The notes under the pieces: model-generated
Seen by the model: only the letters and a program-made list of their open reading frames with translations
The model's database searches: none
What the model was told of the DNA's origin: nothing
Made by a program: the position numbers and the translations under genes
Source of the DNA: a virus
Length of the DNA: 25,535 nucleotides
Virus record (IMG/VR): IMGVR_UViG_3300027973_000202
Coordinates: 1 to 25,535 of that record
Strand: one strand, 5' to 3'
Shown here: piece after piece, positions 1 through 8,965 of the stretch
Layout: every line of letters begins with the position of its first letter
Numbering within the stretch: the stretch's first letter is position 1

Positions 1-3000
1 GATGATGCTAGTCCTCCTGCTGAGTAAGGCATTCTTGTTACGGGTCCACCCATTGAATATTTTTTATTATTAAAAGCATTAAATGTTTGTACTCCATATT
101 TTTTAACAGAATCAGCATTTATTACGTACTCTCCATTTGAGAGCATTGCAGGAATAGAATCAGACTTGCCAGTTCCAGCTCCTGATATAAATCCTCCAGT
201 TGCCATTTTCTTTTTAACTGACAGTCCGTAGTACCCAGCATCTCCTGTAACCTCATATGTAGATCCGTCTGACCCAACAAATGTTTGTCCAACATATCCA
301 TTCTTGCCAGGCTTAACTCCAGATTTTGCTAGCTCAGATGATTGTACAAACTGTCCAGTTGATTGATATTGAGTTCCTTTATTTAAAGTTAATGTAGTGG
401 GTGATACCGCAGTTTGTCCAAATTTTGATTTTGGATTTGTAAAATATGCAAGAAGAGCAGAATCACTTGTTTTTAATTCTTTGTTGCCATTTATTACTTC
501 AGACAATGCAGATTTTCCAATACTTTCTATTCCAGTTGATTGTGTACGAAAACCATCTGCGTACGGAATATGTGGACCTTGTCCACCAATAGAATTTGCT
601 ACATCTTTAAACCCAAGTCCTTTTAATTTAGTTTGCAGATTAGCTAATTGTTTTTGATCAAGAGTACCGTTTGCAGCATTTAGTGTTGCTGTAACCAATT
701 CGTTTAAGGTAACTTGAAGTTCTGCTGCCTTTTTTAAACTAGCATCTGCTGAATCTGTTGCTTTTTTAATTGTTGCTTGAGATCCATCAATCTTTTTTTG
801 TAAACCCTCAATAATTGCTTCTTGTGCTTTTACATCTGCCGCTTCTTTATCTCTAATAGCATTTATTGCTAAATCTTTTTGTCTTGACGATGAGAGTAAT
901 TGTATATCTATTTGAGACTGTGCTGCCCCAGACATATCTCCAGAAGCAAGTCTTTCCTGATATTCAATTTGTAGTTTCTTTATTTGTAAATTATAATCTT
1001 CTGTTGAGTTCTGTCTTTCAAGACCCTTTACTCTTGCGTCAGCCTCTTCTTTAATTTGATCAATAATTTTTTGATGTTTTTTAATTTGATCATCTAAGTT
1101 TACCTGAATTTTTTGTTGTGCTTTGACTGCTTTATCAGAAGATCCAATACTTGATAGCCTTGTTATTTCATCTGTTATCGCTTTATATTTGCCGCCTACT
1201 AAATTTTGAGTTGCTAATCCAACAGCTTTTGCAGCTAAGGTAGCCATCTCTGAACTCATTGATTTTATATCAACATCTATGCCACTTAAATACAATTTCA
1301 TTTTAGCAAAAGCACCTTGAATTGTATCTGATTTATTTACAATTAATCCCATTACTTCATTTTGTTTAGATAGAGCGTCTACGCCTTGTTGGTTTAGTTT
1401 ATTGTTGCCCATCTGCTTATTGCTGATTGACTCCAGTGTTAAATTGAATGCTTCCGCTTCTGTTATTAATTTACCCTGTGCATCTTTAGTGCCAACTAAT
1501 GATTTTTCTGCGGACTGTAAAGATGTTATTACTGTATCAAATGATAAAGAAAGTTGATCCGTATTACCTTCTTTTAATAATGCATTAAATGTTTTAACGG
1601 ATTGTACTGCTGCGGTAGCCTTGTCTTTTATTGCAGCAAATCCACTATTTGCTATTGCTTGAACAGCTTGATTTGCTTTGTCTGAAACAGAGATCATTGC
1701 GTATATTTTCTTTGTAGCTTCTTCTGCTCCCATTCCACCAGCTACTAGTTGAGCCTTTAACTGTTGTGCTTTAACTATTACTTCTCCTGGATCTGCTTTA
1801 TTAAACATGCTTACATAATCTGGGAAGTCTTTTTCTATAGTTGTCTTTAATTCTTTAAGTTGTTTAATTGTTAAATTTAGACCAGGAACACCAGAAGCTT
1901 GAGTTGCAGCATAATACTCTTCAATGTTTGCTTTACTTAGCTTTGTTTGCTCAGCAAAATCTTTTAATTGATTTGTTAATGAATTATATTTAATACCCAA
2001 TCTTTGTGCAGCATCTTCGCTTGGTCCAAAAGCTAAGTTAATAATTTGACGATGTTCATTGATTTTGTCATTGACTGTTTTAACGGCGGCACCTATTGCC
2101 ATTAATCCGCCTAATAATTTAACTGGTCCAGGTAGCATTACTATTGCATTTAGTGCTGATTTAAATCTTCCTAGTTTTGGAACTGTATCGTCTGCTACTT
2201 TTGATGTTCTTGAAAGCATTGCTGGAATCATCATAGATCCTGCCATGCCTCCTATCATTCCGCCCATGTCTCCACCAGCCATTGAACCTAATGCTTGGCC
2301 ACCCATCCATCCAGCAGTTCCACCAACCATCTGTCCTACCATGCCACCCATAGCATACTTTCTAACAGGCATTTTTAAATTAGTAACGCCATTTTTAAAT
2401 CCAAGCATTCTATCTATTGGGTATCCCTGGTTCATTAATGTAATTGCATTTTGATTTCCAGATGTTGCAGTTTTTGTTACAACTGATTCTCCTGGTTCAA
2501 GGAGCGCTGGGACTATATCTCCCCCGCCATATCCTGGTAATTGTGAAACTCCATTTTTAAATGGCGTAGGCAGAAGATTGCCACGTCCCCAGAATGGATC
2601 TGATGAACGAGCAGCGGAGGCAGATGACTGGCTCATCATTGGAAGGAATGCTGATCTTATTCCTCTAATTGAAGCCTGGTTAAGCATGTCGCCAAATATT
2701 TGTTCTGTTATTGGCCCCTTACTGTTTGCAATTTTATCATTTAAAACATCTGCGGCTCTTGCTGCAATACGATTAGCTGCTTGTACGTTTACACCTTGTT
2801 CTTTTAAGAAATATTTAAGGCTTACCATATCGTCTCCAGTAACTGGTGCCCAGTCAGCAGAAGTAGCAATACCTTTATTTAAATTTTTATTAAATCCTTC
2901 TCTATTTTTAACAAATTGTGTTGGAAGAAGTTGCACATAAGGCTTGTTTGTTTTACCAGTCATATTAAGAGATGACAATTGATCTCCTGGAATCATTGGA

Positions 3001-6000
3001 GCAGATTGACCTGGGAGAGTTGTTAAATTTCTTGTTCTATTTCTAAATGCTTTTCCAATTCCATGAACTAGAACTTGGTTTTCATCATCTATTCCAGGTT
3101 TTGTTGGAGTAATTCCATATTTAATCATTTCTGGATCTTTGTACAAATCACCTTGTCGTTTAGAAAATTCTCTATAAGTTTTGCCAGCTCCTTGTTCAAC
3201 GTGTGCTGCAGTACTCATTCCTCTGCTTCTTGATGTTACACGTTCTCCCCTTTGTGCTGCTAAATATGTTGCAGCTTGTCCAGCAGAAGGAACTCTAGAG
3301 CCACCAATTCTTCCTGCTTGTTCTGAAAACGATCTCAATAGTTTTGAAGCGCCCTTAGCCTGAATTCGATTTGTAAACCTTGGAAGCCTTAATCCTAATG
3401 CGGTAACTCCGCCAGCAAACTTTTTAGGCATTGTTGTTTCTGTTGAGTATCCGCCGCCCCAAGTTCTTACTCCTAATGTTTTGGCAATTTTATCAAGAAT
3501 TCCAGACGCTTTTCTATTTGGTCTAAAGATTTCTTTAATGTTTGATTTTCCAGTATTACTTACAATTGGTTGATTAACTAAAGGAACTTGAGTTAAGTTT
3601 GCAGTTCTTCCTAATCCAGTTGCCACTTGTGATGTTGTTTGAGCCATTAATCTTTCTAGCTCACTATTAACAGCAATAATTTTTGCACGAGCCACATCTA
3701 CTGTTAGCTTGCCTGCTTGAAGTTGTCTAACAATTGCTGCTGACTCTGCTGCTGCATTTGTTGTTAATTTTGTCATTGCTGGAAGAAGTTGGCTAAATGT
3801 GCTATTTATTTCTGCGCTGAATGTTCCAGTTCTAGCAATTTCTTTTTTAAGTGCAGCAACTTCTTGTTTTGTCATCATAGATAAAGAACCCATCATTGCA
3901 TGCCACTTGGCTGCTTCTCCTGCAACAATTCCAGTTGAAACTTTATTAACAGTTGTTAAACCTTCATACTGTGGGAAATTGTCTCCCATAAATATTTGTG
4001 GCACAGCCCCTATTTTTTGATTTACAGGAATTGGCGCTGGTGTAACTGAGTGAATAGTTTGTGAATCTCTTTGTGATTGAGACATGCCAGATCTTGGGTT
4101 ATGATGTGCTGCCGCTCTGGTTCCTGGTTTTCCAACAAGTGGGTGCGATGGGTTTACGCTTCCAGCTAATATTGTTGTTCCACCAACAGTTGATACTGCT
4201 GGATTTACTGCTACTGCGGCTGACATTGCTCTTTGTTCTAATGTTCCAAATTCTGAAGACAAAGATGCTATTGCCTGTTTTAATATAGCGGCTGCTTTTG
4301 CATCGCTATAAAATGTTTGCTCAACTAAATTGCCAGCTTTTTGTGCTGCAAGTATTTCTGGTGTTAGTAGCTTCCATCCTTCTCCGCCTTTAAAGAAAGC
4401 TCTAAAATGTGAAGCACCTTTAATAATATATCCAAAAAAGTTTCCAAGTACACCAGTTAACATAATTAGTGGACCAGCTGCGGCTGTAATCATTCCTAAA
4501 AATCCTAATGCTTGCTTAATTGGATTTGGTAATGACTGTGCAAATTTTAATATACCATCAACAAAATTAATCAATGTAGTATTAATTTTTAAGAACTGTT
4601 CTCCAATACCAGCAAGATCGGCTTTAAGGCCTTCTATTGCTCTACGGTATTTACCAGATGCAGATTCTGTAACCATTGATAATTCTCGACCAGCAATATT
4701 TGATAAATCTTGAGAACTTGCTTTCATTAAATCCATTACTTGTAAAGTTTGACTTCCTTGTTTGCCAAGGTTTTCAAACAAAGCATTCATACGGGCAAAT
4801 TGAAATTTACCAAATAACTGCTCTAAAGCTTGTTGTTTTTGTAATGGGTTCAATGTTTCTAATGCTGACTGTAGCTCTAATATAGTTGCTGTTGTGTCTC
4901 CTGCATTTCTTTGAACTATATCTGTTAAAGATATTCCAAATCCTTCAAACATTCCTTTTGCAACTTTTGTTGGGTTAATTAAAGAAGCTAAACCAGACTT
5001 TAGTGCGTTTGCTCCTTCAGAGGCAGATATTCCACCTTCACGCATCGCTGTTAAATAAAGAGCTAAATCTTTTACGTCTCCACCAAGACCTTTAACAATT
5101 GGTCCTGCTTTAGGAATTGCTTCTACTAAATCATTAAGTGTTGTTGATGTCTGGTTTTCAACTGCGTTAAGAAAGTTAATTGATTCAGATAGCTGCTCTG
5201 TATTTTGTTTAAATGCTGTTTGAATTGCAAGTGTTGCTTTCATTGCATCTTGTCTATCTACTTCACCAAGAACTGCTAAGCGAGTAGTTTCTCTAACAGA
5301 TCCTAATAATTCATTCCCTTGTTTTCCAGTAGCAGCAATATCGGCAGCTAATGCAATTGTATCTGAAAATGAACGCCCATAAGCCTTTGATATTTCGGTT
5401 GCAGTTTTTATTACATCTTGTCTTACTTTACCAAGTTCTTGTGAAGAAGTTGCTGCAATACCTCCGTAAACTTTTGTCAATCTAATAAGTTCTTGGTCAG
5501 CTACTTTAAATGCATCTGCGGCAGCTTTTCCAAATGCTGCAATTGGCACTGTTAGTCCTACTGTTAATTGTCGTCCAGCCCACTGTGTATTTTTACCCCA
5601 ATTAATTAATTGACCAGCACCTTCTTGAATAACCTTATTCATAATCATTAATTCTTGTTTTGCTATTGCTGTTTTATTTTTAACTACATCTAAGCCTCTT
5701 GGTATATGCACGTTATACTGCATAAGACCTTCAGCATTTCTTCCCAATGGTTGAAGAATTGAATTTTGTAATTGTACTTGTTGTTTAGCTAAATCTCTTA
5801 TTAGTCCGCCGTTTGATTTTATGTGTTGTGAATAAGTTTGAAAAAATTTACCAAGTTTCATCTGGCCTTTATCTAATTGAGAGCCAAATTTTTCTACGTC
5901 TGAACTTAAACTAACAAAGTGTGTTGAGAATTGACCTGTGCTTCGCATTGTTTCTGCAAAGGATCTATTCATTACAGCAACTTGTGCCGCTAATGTTTTA

Positions 6001-6122
6001 TTGGTTGCTTGTAGTTTGTCTTGTAAACCTGTTAAGGCTGAAGATACCTTATTAAGATCTGTAATAAGATTTGAGAAATCCGATTTAGCAACTATGTTTG
6101 TTACTATTTGTTCTTCAGCCAT
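1..6122 (-). CDS. Tail tape measure protein (3' end beyond window)
   Basis: The frame is open from an ATG at 6122 to the left edge, giving at least 2040 residues, so the C-terminus is missing. Residues about 170-520 look like the TP901-type tape-measure core, with the family's typical IAATGKQG, LNAVENQ and GGISASEGANALKSG stretches. A hydrophobic segment follows at about 537-565 (LGFLGMITAAAGPLIMLTG). A glycine/methionine-rich stretch at about 1257-1302 (GGMAGSMMIP) looks membrane-active. A long Lys/Glu/Gln-rich helical region lies at about 1660-1800. Two copies of a motif common in tape measures occur: GGDIVPALLEPGE at about 1197 and SDSIPAMLSNGEYV at about 1983. Such proteins set tail length and occupy the tail lumen. 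The gene follows the G/GT chaperones, as in most siphophages. The start is supported by an AAGGGG sequence at 6136-6141, which overlaps the end of the chaperone frame. Confidence 0.93.
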   Translation of the reverse strand, partial: MAEEQIVTNIVAKSDFSNLITDLNKVSSALTGLQDKLQATNKTLAAQVAVMNRSFAETMRSTGQFSTHFVSLSSDVEKFGSQLDKGQMKLGKFFQTYSQHIKSNGGLIRDLAKQQVQLQNSILQPLGRNAEGLMQYNVHIPRGLDVVKNKTAIAKQELMIMNKVIQEGAGQLINWGKNTQWAGRQLTVGLTVPIAAFGKAAADAFKVADQELIRLTKVYGGIAATSSQELGKVRQDVIKTATEISKAYGRSFSDTIALAADIAATGKQGNELLGSVRETTRLAVLGEVDRQDAMKATLAIQTAFKQNTEQLSESINFLNAVENQTSTTLNDLVEAIPKAGPIVKGLGGDVKDLALYLTAMREGGISASEGANALKSGLASLINPTKVAKGMFEGFGISLTDIVQRNAGDTTATILELQSALETLNPLQKQQALEQLFGKFQFARMNALFENLGKQGSQTLQVMDLMKASSQDLSNIAGRELSMVTESASGKYRRAIEGLKADLAGIGEQFLKINTTLINFVDGILKFAQSLPNPIKQALGFLGMITAAAGPLIMLTGVLGNFFGYIIKGASHFRAFFKGGEGWKLLTPEILAAQKAGNLVEQTFYSDAKAAAILKQAIASLSSEFGTLEQRAMSAAVAVNPAVSTVGGTTILAGSVNPSHPLVGKPGTRAAAHHNPRSGMSQSQRDSQTIHSVTPAPIPVNQKIGAVPQIFMGDNFPQYEGLTTVNKVSTGIVAGEAAKWHAMMGSLSMMTKQEVAALKKEIARTGTFSAEINSTFSQLLPAMTKLTTNAAAESAAIVRQLQAGKLTVDVARAKIIAVNSELERLMAQTTSQVATGLGRTANLTQVPLVNQPIVSNTGKSNIKEIFRPNRKASGILDKIAKTLGVRTWGGGYSTETTMPKKFAGGVTALGLRLPRFTNRIQAKGASKLLRSFSEQAGRIGGSRVPSAGQAATYLAAQRGERVTSRSRGMSTAAHVEQGAGKTYREFSKRQGDLYKDPEMIKYGITPTKPGIDDENQVLVHGIGKAFRNRTRNLTTLPGQSAPMIPGDQLSSLNMTGKTNKPYVQLLPTQFVKNREGFNKNLNKGIATSADWAPVTGDDMVSLKYFLKEQGVNVQAANRIAARAADVLNDKIANSKGPITEQIFGDMLNQASIRGIRSAFLPMMSQSSASAARSSDPFWGRGNLLPTPFKNGVSQLPGYGGGDIVPALLEPGESVVTKTATSGNQNAITLMNQGYPIDRMLGFKNGVTNLKMPVRKYAMGGMVGQMVGGTAGWMGGQALGSMAGGDMGGMIGGMAGSMMIPAMLSRTSKVADDTVPKLGRFKSALNAIVMLPGPVKLLGGLMAIGAAVKTVNDKINEHRQIINLAFGPSEDAAQRLGIKYNSLTNQLKDFAEQTKLSKANIEEYYAATQASGVPGLNLTIKQLKELKTTIEKDFPDYVSMFNKADPGEVIVKAQQLKAQLVAGGMGAEEATKKIYAMISVSDKANQAVQAIANSGFAAIKDKATAAVQSVKTFNALLKEGNTDQLSLSFDTVITSLQSAEKSLVGTKDAQGKLITEAEAFNLTLESISNKQMGNNKLNQQGVDALSKQNEVMGLIVNKSDTIQGAFAKMKLYLSGIDVDIKSMSSEMATLAAKAVGLATQNLVGGKYKAITDEITRLSSIGSSDKAVKAQQKIQVNLDDQIKKHQKIIDQIKEEADARVKGLERQNSTEDYNLQIKKLQIEYQERLASGDMSGAAQSQIDIQLLSSSRQKDLAINAIRDKEAADVKAQEAIIEGLQKKIDGSQATIKKATDSADASLKKAAELQVTLNELVTATLNAANGTLDQKQLANLQTKLKGLGFKDVANSIGGQGPHIPYADGFRTQSTGIESIGKSALSEVINGNKELKTSDSALLAYFTNPKSKFGQTAVSPTTLTLNKGTQYQSTGQFVQSSELAKSGVKPGKNGYVGQTFVGSDGSTYEVTGDAGYYGLSVKKKMATGGFISGAGTGKSDSIPAMLSNGEYVINADSVKKYGVQTFNAFNNKKYSMGGPVTRMPYSAGGLAS

Positions 6123-6132
6123 TAACTATATT

Positions 6133-6495
6133 CTACCCCTTAGAGTATCCTAACCCTGCCCCAATACCAAATCCTTGCTGTGCTGCAAGTGGGCCTTGTA
6201 AAGAAACTACATCATCTCCTGATGCATCTATTCCCAAAGCCCTTCTTTGAATATCTTCGAAGGTTGGACCTTCTGTTTTTTCTTCTCCATTTAGGTTTAC
6301 ACCTTGTAGAGAAGCCAAGAATTTTCTTTTTTCTTCTTCAGTCTTTTGCATAGACTTAAATGTTTGTATTAACTCTGGCATTGAAAGACTTTCTTCTAGT
6401 TCTTCGTAATTTTTCCAATTACCTAAAAGAAAAACTTCTCCTAGCAAAGCGGCTAAATCTAGTTCTGACCAGCCAGAACCGCTGCCGCTAGAAGG
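6133..6495 (-). CDS. Tail assembly chaperone, T-domain made by -1 frameshift (GT fusion)
   Basis: This is the downstream half of a lambda G/GT-like pair. It has no good independent start; the first usual initiator in frame is a TTG at 6447 without a clear Shine-Dalgarno. The frame stays open upstream through the end of gene G. A -1 slip at CCCAAAC (6501-6495) would join residue 99 of G to PSSGSGSGWSEL and then the 104-residue tail, giving a fusion of about 219 residues. The SGWSE stretch, the acidic helical middle and the Gly-rich end (GFGIGAGLGYSKG) resemble GT extensions. In lambda the T part recruits the tape measure protein to the tail tube subunits, and here the tape measure gene starts 10 bases downstream. 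Family assignment rests on position and frameshift architecture rather than on a diagnostic residue. Confidence 0.8.
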   Translation of the reverse strand, partial: PSSGSGSGWSELDLAALLGEVFLLGNWKNYEELEESLSMPELIQTFKSMQKTEEEKRKFLASLQGVNLNGEEKTEGPTFEDIQRRALGIDASGDDVVSLQGPLAAQQGFGIGAGLGYSKG

Positions 6496-6791
6496 TTTGG
6501 GTCGTCAAGCTTGATCCCTCCGCAAACGTCAAGAATGCGATTGATTGTTGGCATGTCCAAAGCTTCTTCTAGTAAATCTTTATTTGCTACCAAATCTGGT
6601 AACTGTGACTGTATTGCAATTCCACATGCGTTAATTAGAATTGTTAATGTTTCGTCTTCATTTTCTGCCGATTGTGTTTTTTGAATCTCTGCCATAAACA
6701 GGCGTAGTGCCTTAATGCTTAGTGGCTTTAATTTAATCTTTGAACCATTTTGCAGCTCAATTTCTTCTACATTGTATACGGTTGTAGCCAA
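6459..6791 (-). CDS. Tail assembly chaperone, G-type (110 aa)
   Basis: This is a small protein between the tail tube and tape measure genes, the canonical place of lambda gpG-like chaperones, which bind tail tube and tape measure proteins and are not in the mature virion. It begins with a short beta-like stretch (VEEIELQNGSKIKLKPLSIKA), followed by helices, a layout common in this family. The start is TTG at 6791, chosen because a perfect AGGAGG (6797-6802) sits five bases upstream and no ATG fits. It ends LLAAAVLAGQN. A slippery CCCAAAC at codons 98-99 gives the longer GT product. It has its own promoter (6818-6846), downstream of the tail tube terminator. Confidence 0.85.
   Translation of the reverse strand: MATTVYNVEEIELQNGSKIKLKPLSIKALRLFMAEIQKTQSAENEDETLTILINACGIAIQSQLPDLVANKDLLEEALDMPTINRILDVCGGIKLDDPNLLAAAVLAGQN
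6495..6501 (-). promoter_or_regulatory. Programmed -1 ribosomal frameshift site CCCAAAC
   Basis: On the minus strand the zero-frame codons read GAC CCA AAC. The heptamer C CCA AAC has the X XXY YYZ form of a simultaneous P/A-site slip, and re-pairs as CCC AAA. After the slip the -1 frame is open to 6133. It lies 12 codons before the G stop, the expected position for a G/GT switch. Confidence 0.8.
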
Positions 6792-6817
6792 TTTATCCTC
6801 CTAGGATTGTCTAAATT

Positions 6818-6846
6818 ATTATAACATATAGGCATTATCACTACAA
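6818..6846 (-). promoter_or_regulatory. Promoter upstream of tail chaperone/tape measure genes
   Basis: Minus strand: TTGTAG (6846-6841), a 17-base spacer, then a perfect TATAAT (6823-6818). It lies between the terminator hairpin that follows the tail tube gene and the AGGAGG of the chaperone gene, so it would restart transcription for the chaperones and tape measure. Confidence 0.65.
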
Positions 6847-6850
6847 ATAG

Positions 6851-6879
6851 AAAGACCCCCAAATCAATGGGGGTCTCTA
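6851..6879 (-). terminator. Rho-independent terminator after tail tube gene
   Basis: The minus-strand RNA folds as AGAGACCCCC, an 8-9 base loop, then GGGGGUCUUU, followed by a pyrimidine-rich CUAUUUG. The stem has ten pairs with one or two G-U wobbles. It lies about 18 bases past the tail tube stop codon. Confidence 0.75.
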
Positions 6880-6897
6880 TAATTTAATTAAATTAAA

Positions 6898-7560
6898 TTA
6901 AGCTACTGTTAGTGTACGGTCAATAATCTTACCGTATTCTTGACCAGCGTATGCTGAATCTGGAAGAAGACGGAATGTTACTGGGAATGTTGTTGCTTGG
7001 GTACGAGCCAAAGAAAACTGTGACTGTTGTACTGACAAAACACGACGTCCATAGTAAATACGCTCAGCTGATGCGGCATCTGCTGTAGGTGCTTGACCTA
7101 CGGCAATTAGCTGACGCTCTGTTGGTGCAATACCAAGAGCTCCTGCTTCAAGACCGATTGTCTCTGTTTTTGTATTTGTTGAACCTGCTGTTACTGGTGC
7201 TCCAGCCTGTCCGAAAACTACTAGAACGTTTTCTAGTGTTCCTTCGGCCATTTCTGTTGCAATCATAACCTCCATCGCAGACTTGAACAGCTTAGCTGTA
7301 TCAAGTAGCTGATCTACTGTTACTGAATCGTATGTTGGATTATAAGTGATTTGAAGACCGTTGTTGGTAAAACCAACGTTACGATACTTTGAACCATTTA
7401 AAGCGTTTAATGTTGTTGTGTATGAAACTCCAGGTGCAAAAGCAGCTGCTGCTACTGATCCTGGTTCTTGTACTACATAACCTGACTGTGTTGAGTCCTT
7501 CTCAGAAATGAAAAGTGGTGATGCACCTACAAGAATATTTTTGGCATTGTTAAATGACAT
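6898..7560 (-). CDS. Major tail tube protein
   Basis: This is a 220-residue protein rich in beta-type sequence. It lies directly between the connector genes and the G/GT chaperones, where siphophages encode the tail tube subunit. Features consistent with a tube protein are an N-terminal ILVGASPLFISEKD, repeated Thr/Ala-rich strands and a C-terminal stretch FPVTFRLLPDSAYAGQEYGKIIDRTL typical of tube subunits with a polymerising beta-hairpin. No Ig-like C-terminal domain is visible. Expression looks high: its own promoter (7638-7666), a perfect AGGAGG at 7567-7572, and a strong terminator immediately after it. GC content looks higher than in the accessory island. The product name rests on context plus general character. 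Confidence 0.85.
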   Translation of the reverse strand: MSFNNAKNILVGASPLFISEKDSTQSGYVVQEPGSVAAAAFAPGVSYTTTLNALNGSKYRNVGFTNNGLQITYNPTYDSVTVDQLLDTAKLFKSAMEVMIATEMAEGTLENVLVVFGQAGAPVTAGSTNTKTETIGLEAGALGIAPTERQLIAVGQAPTADAASAERIYYGRRVLSVQQSQFSLARTQATTFPVTFRLLPDSAYAGQEYGKIIDRTLTVA

Positions 7561-7566
7561 TTACTA

Positions 7567-7572
7567 CCTCCT
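7567..7572 (-). promoter_or_regulatory. Strong Shine-Dalgarno of the tail tube gene
   Basis: A perfect AGGAGG lies six bases upstream of the ATG at 7560. It fixes this start and fits the high expression expected of a tube subunit. Confidence 0.8.
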
Positions 7573-7637
7573 GTATTTCAATATATATATATTTAAATCC
7601 TAAAATCAAGCTGGCTAGGCTTCTTTCCTCTAGGTCA

Positions 7638-7666
7638 ATTATACGGAACAAGTTGACTAAAAGCAA
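7638..7666 (-). promoter_or_regulatory. Promoter upstream of the major tail tube gene
   Basis: Minus strand: TTGCTT (7666-7661), 17-base spacer, then a perfect TATAAT (7643-7638). It sits just after the end of the preceding connector gene and leaves a leader of about 70 bases. The -35 lies in a short GTTG/CAAC inverted repeat (7652-7667). Confidence 0.6.
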
Positions 7667-7667
7667 C

Positions 7668-8180
7668 CTATAGGAATCTTCCTGCCTGGTTTGTTATTCT
7701 AGAGTATTTAACCTCTAATGTTATATCTGCTGAAAGGAACCCCTGGAGCTCTTGAGAAGGTGCCGTTGGGGATATATCTGCTATAAATATACTATGAAAT
7801 TTAAATTTATCATTTATGTTATCTGATTTATTTATGTCTCCAGCAGAGTCGTCCATACGTCTAAATAGGTCTGTCATTAGATTTCGAATTTCTGATATTT
7901 CAGAAACATCTGTGGAGTAGACAGTAAATAGTATTTGCTCACAGCATATTAGCCAATTTTCTTCATACGATAATCCAACCTTGTCATATACAATATGCTT
8001 TTTCCCGCTTAAAAATTGATTCATTTCTGGGGACTGTTGAACTGGAATAATAGGGATTATGACGTCTCCAATAGAATCGCTATAATACTCTTCTGGATCA
8101 AAGACATTATACGAGCATAGGTTTTCCCATAAATACTTTCTAATTTCAAACATGGCGTCTAATTTATAATTGGCTGTCAT
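7668..8180 (-). CDS. Putative tail terminator / tail completion protein
   Basis: This 170-residue protein sits between the 262-residue neck protein and the tail tube gene, the usual slot of the tail terminator (lambda gpU / HK97 gp10 type). The sequence alternates helices and strands. Features are MFEIRKYLWE at the start, a proline-rich VIIPIIPVQQSPEMNQF at about 41-57, and a C-terminal strand ITLEVKYSRITN. These fit an alpha/beta ring protein that caps the tube and joins it to the head. It overlaps the upstream gene by four bases (ATGA type), suggesting translational coupling. The assignment is by position; I see no diagnostic motif. Confidence 0.6.
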   Translation of the reverse strand: MTANYKLDAMFEIRKYLWENLCSYNVFDPEEYYSDSIGDVIIPIIPVQQSPEMNQFLSGKKHIVYDKVGLSYEENWLICCEQILFTVYSTDVSEISEIRNLMTDLFRRMDDSAGDINKSDNINDKFKFHSIFIADISPTAPSQELQGFLSADITLEVKYSRITNQAGRFL

Positions 8181-8965
8181 GTCATTGCACCCCCAAATGA
8201 TTGTTCTACTGCTGAGTCCGCCATAGATCTAATTGAGTTTGGAGAGAATGAATATTGAACTCTTTTAATTGGAGCAGGTATTCTTAATGCCTTGGAAATT
8301 TCTGAATTAAATATCTGTTGAAATCCAGATTTTCTAATAGCGTTATTTACTAAATTACCACTAAAAAATCTTGAATAATATAATGTAAATTGATTTTTAA
8401 CACTAGGTCCTCCTGGCCTTTTAACGGTCACTGAGGCCCCTATTGGCATAAAGACTGTTCTACCATTAGATTCAAATACTAGCCTCTCAGAATGGCGTGG
8501 AGCAATTATTAGGGGCATGCCTGCTTCCATCACGGACGCTTTATTAACAAAAACATGCTTTCTATTATTTTCTGGAGATGGGACAAATGATTTAGATGGC
8601 TGTAACTCATAATTTACCTTAAATGAAATACCATCGCCATCAATTGTTTTTAATTTAAATAGCCTAGCATTTTTATTTCCAGCCTTTTGCCACTCATAGA
8701 CATGGTGTAATGATTTTGGCTTTGATCTAGCTTGAGCATCTATGTGTTCTCCAAAATCTTTATTTATCTGTGTAAAGATTGTTTTCTTAAATGCATTTTT
8801 AAATCTTTTGCTGTTACTAAATTTAGCTATAACATTAGCTTCATAATATAAAGCCGCTGATATTTGCGCTACATTACTGTCTCTGATTAGGGAGTCTTTA
8901 GGTTGACCGTGCATTAACCGCTCTAGTCCAGAAGCAGCCTGCAATAACATTACGTTAGATTCCAA
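8177..8965 (-). CDS. Putative neck / head-tail joining protein (262 aa)
   Basis: This basic protein lies in the connector cluster between the head-closure candidate and the tail-terminator candidate. The N-terminal half is helical (SAALYYEANVIAKF, FKNAFKKTIFTQINKDFG). The middle is beta-rich, with RHSERLVFESNGRTVFMPIG and the basic stretch ASVTVKRPGG. The C-terminal part ends in PIKRVQYSFSPNS. Proteins of the HK97 gp10-like neck class share this slot but are usually shorter (about 130-170 residues), so this one is long. It overlaps the upstream gene by 11 bases. The functional call is from order only. Confidence 0.5.
   Translation of the reverse strand: MESNVMLLQAASGLERLMHGQPKDSLIRDSNVAQISAALYYEANVIAKFSNSKRFKNAFKKTIFTQINKDFGEHIDAQARSKPKSLHHVYEWQKAGNKNARLFKLKTIDGDGISFKVNYELQPSKSFVPSPENNRKHVFVNKASVMEAGMPLIIAPRHSERLVFESNGRTVFMPIGASVTVKRPGGPSVKNQFTLYYSRFFSGNLVNNAIRKSGFQQIFNSEISKALRIPAPIKRVQYSFSPNSIRSMADSAVEQSFGGAMT

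Noticed and set aside
2059-2940. Plus-strand open frames opposite the tape measure gene
   Set aside because: They mirror the Gly/Met/Pro-rich stretches of the tape measure on the other strand and carry no protein-like motifs.
6880-6897. AT-rich (AATTA)-type repeats after the tail tube gene
   Set aside because: The run is only about 18 bases and is explained by AT-rich spacer next to the terminator; no origin-like structure accompanies it.
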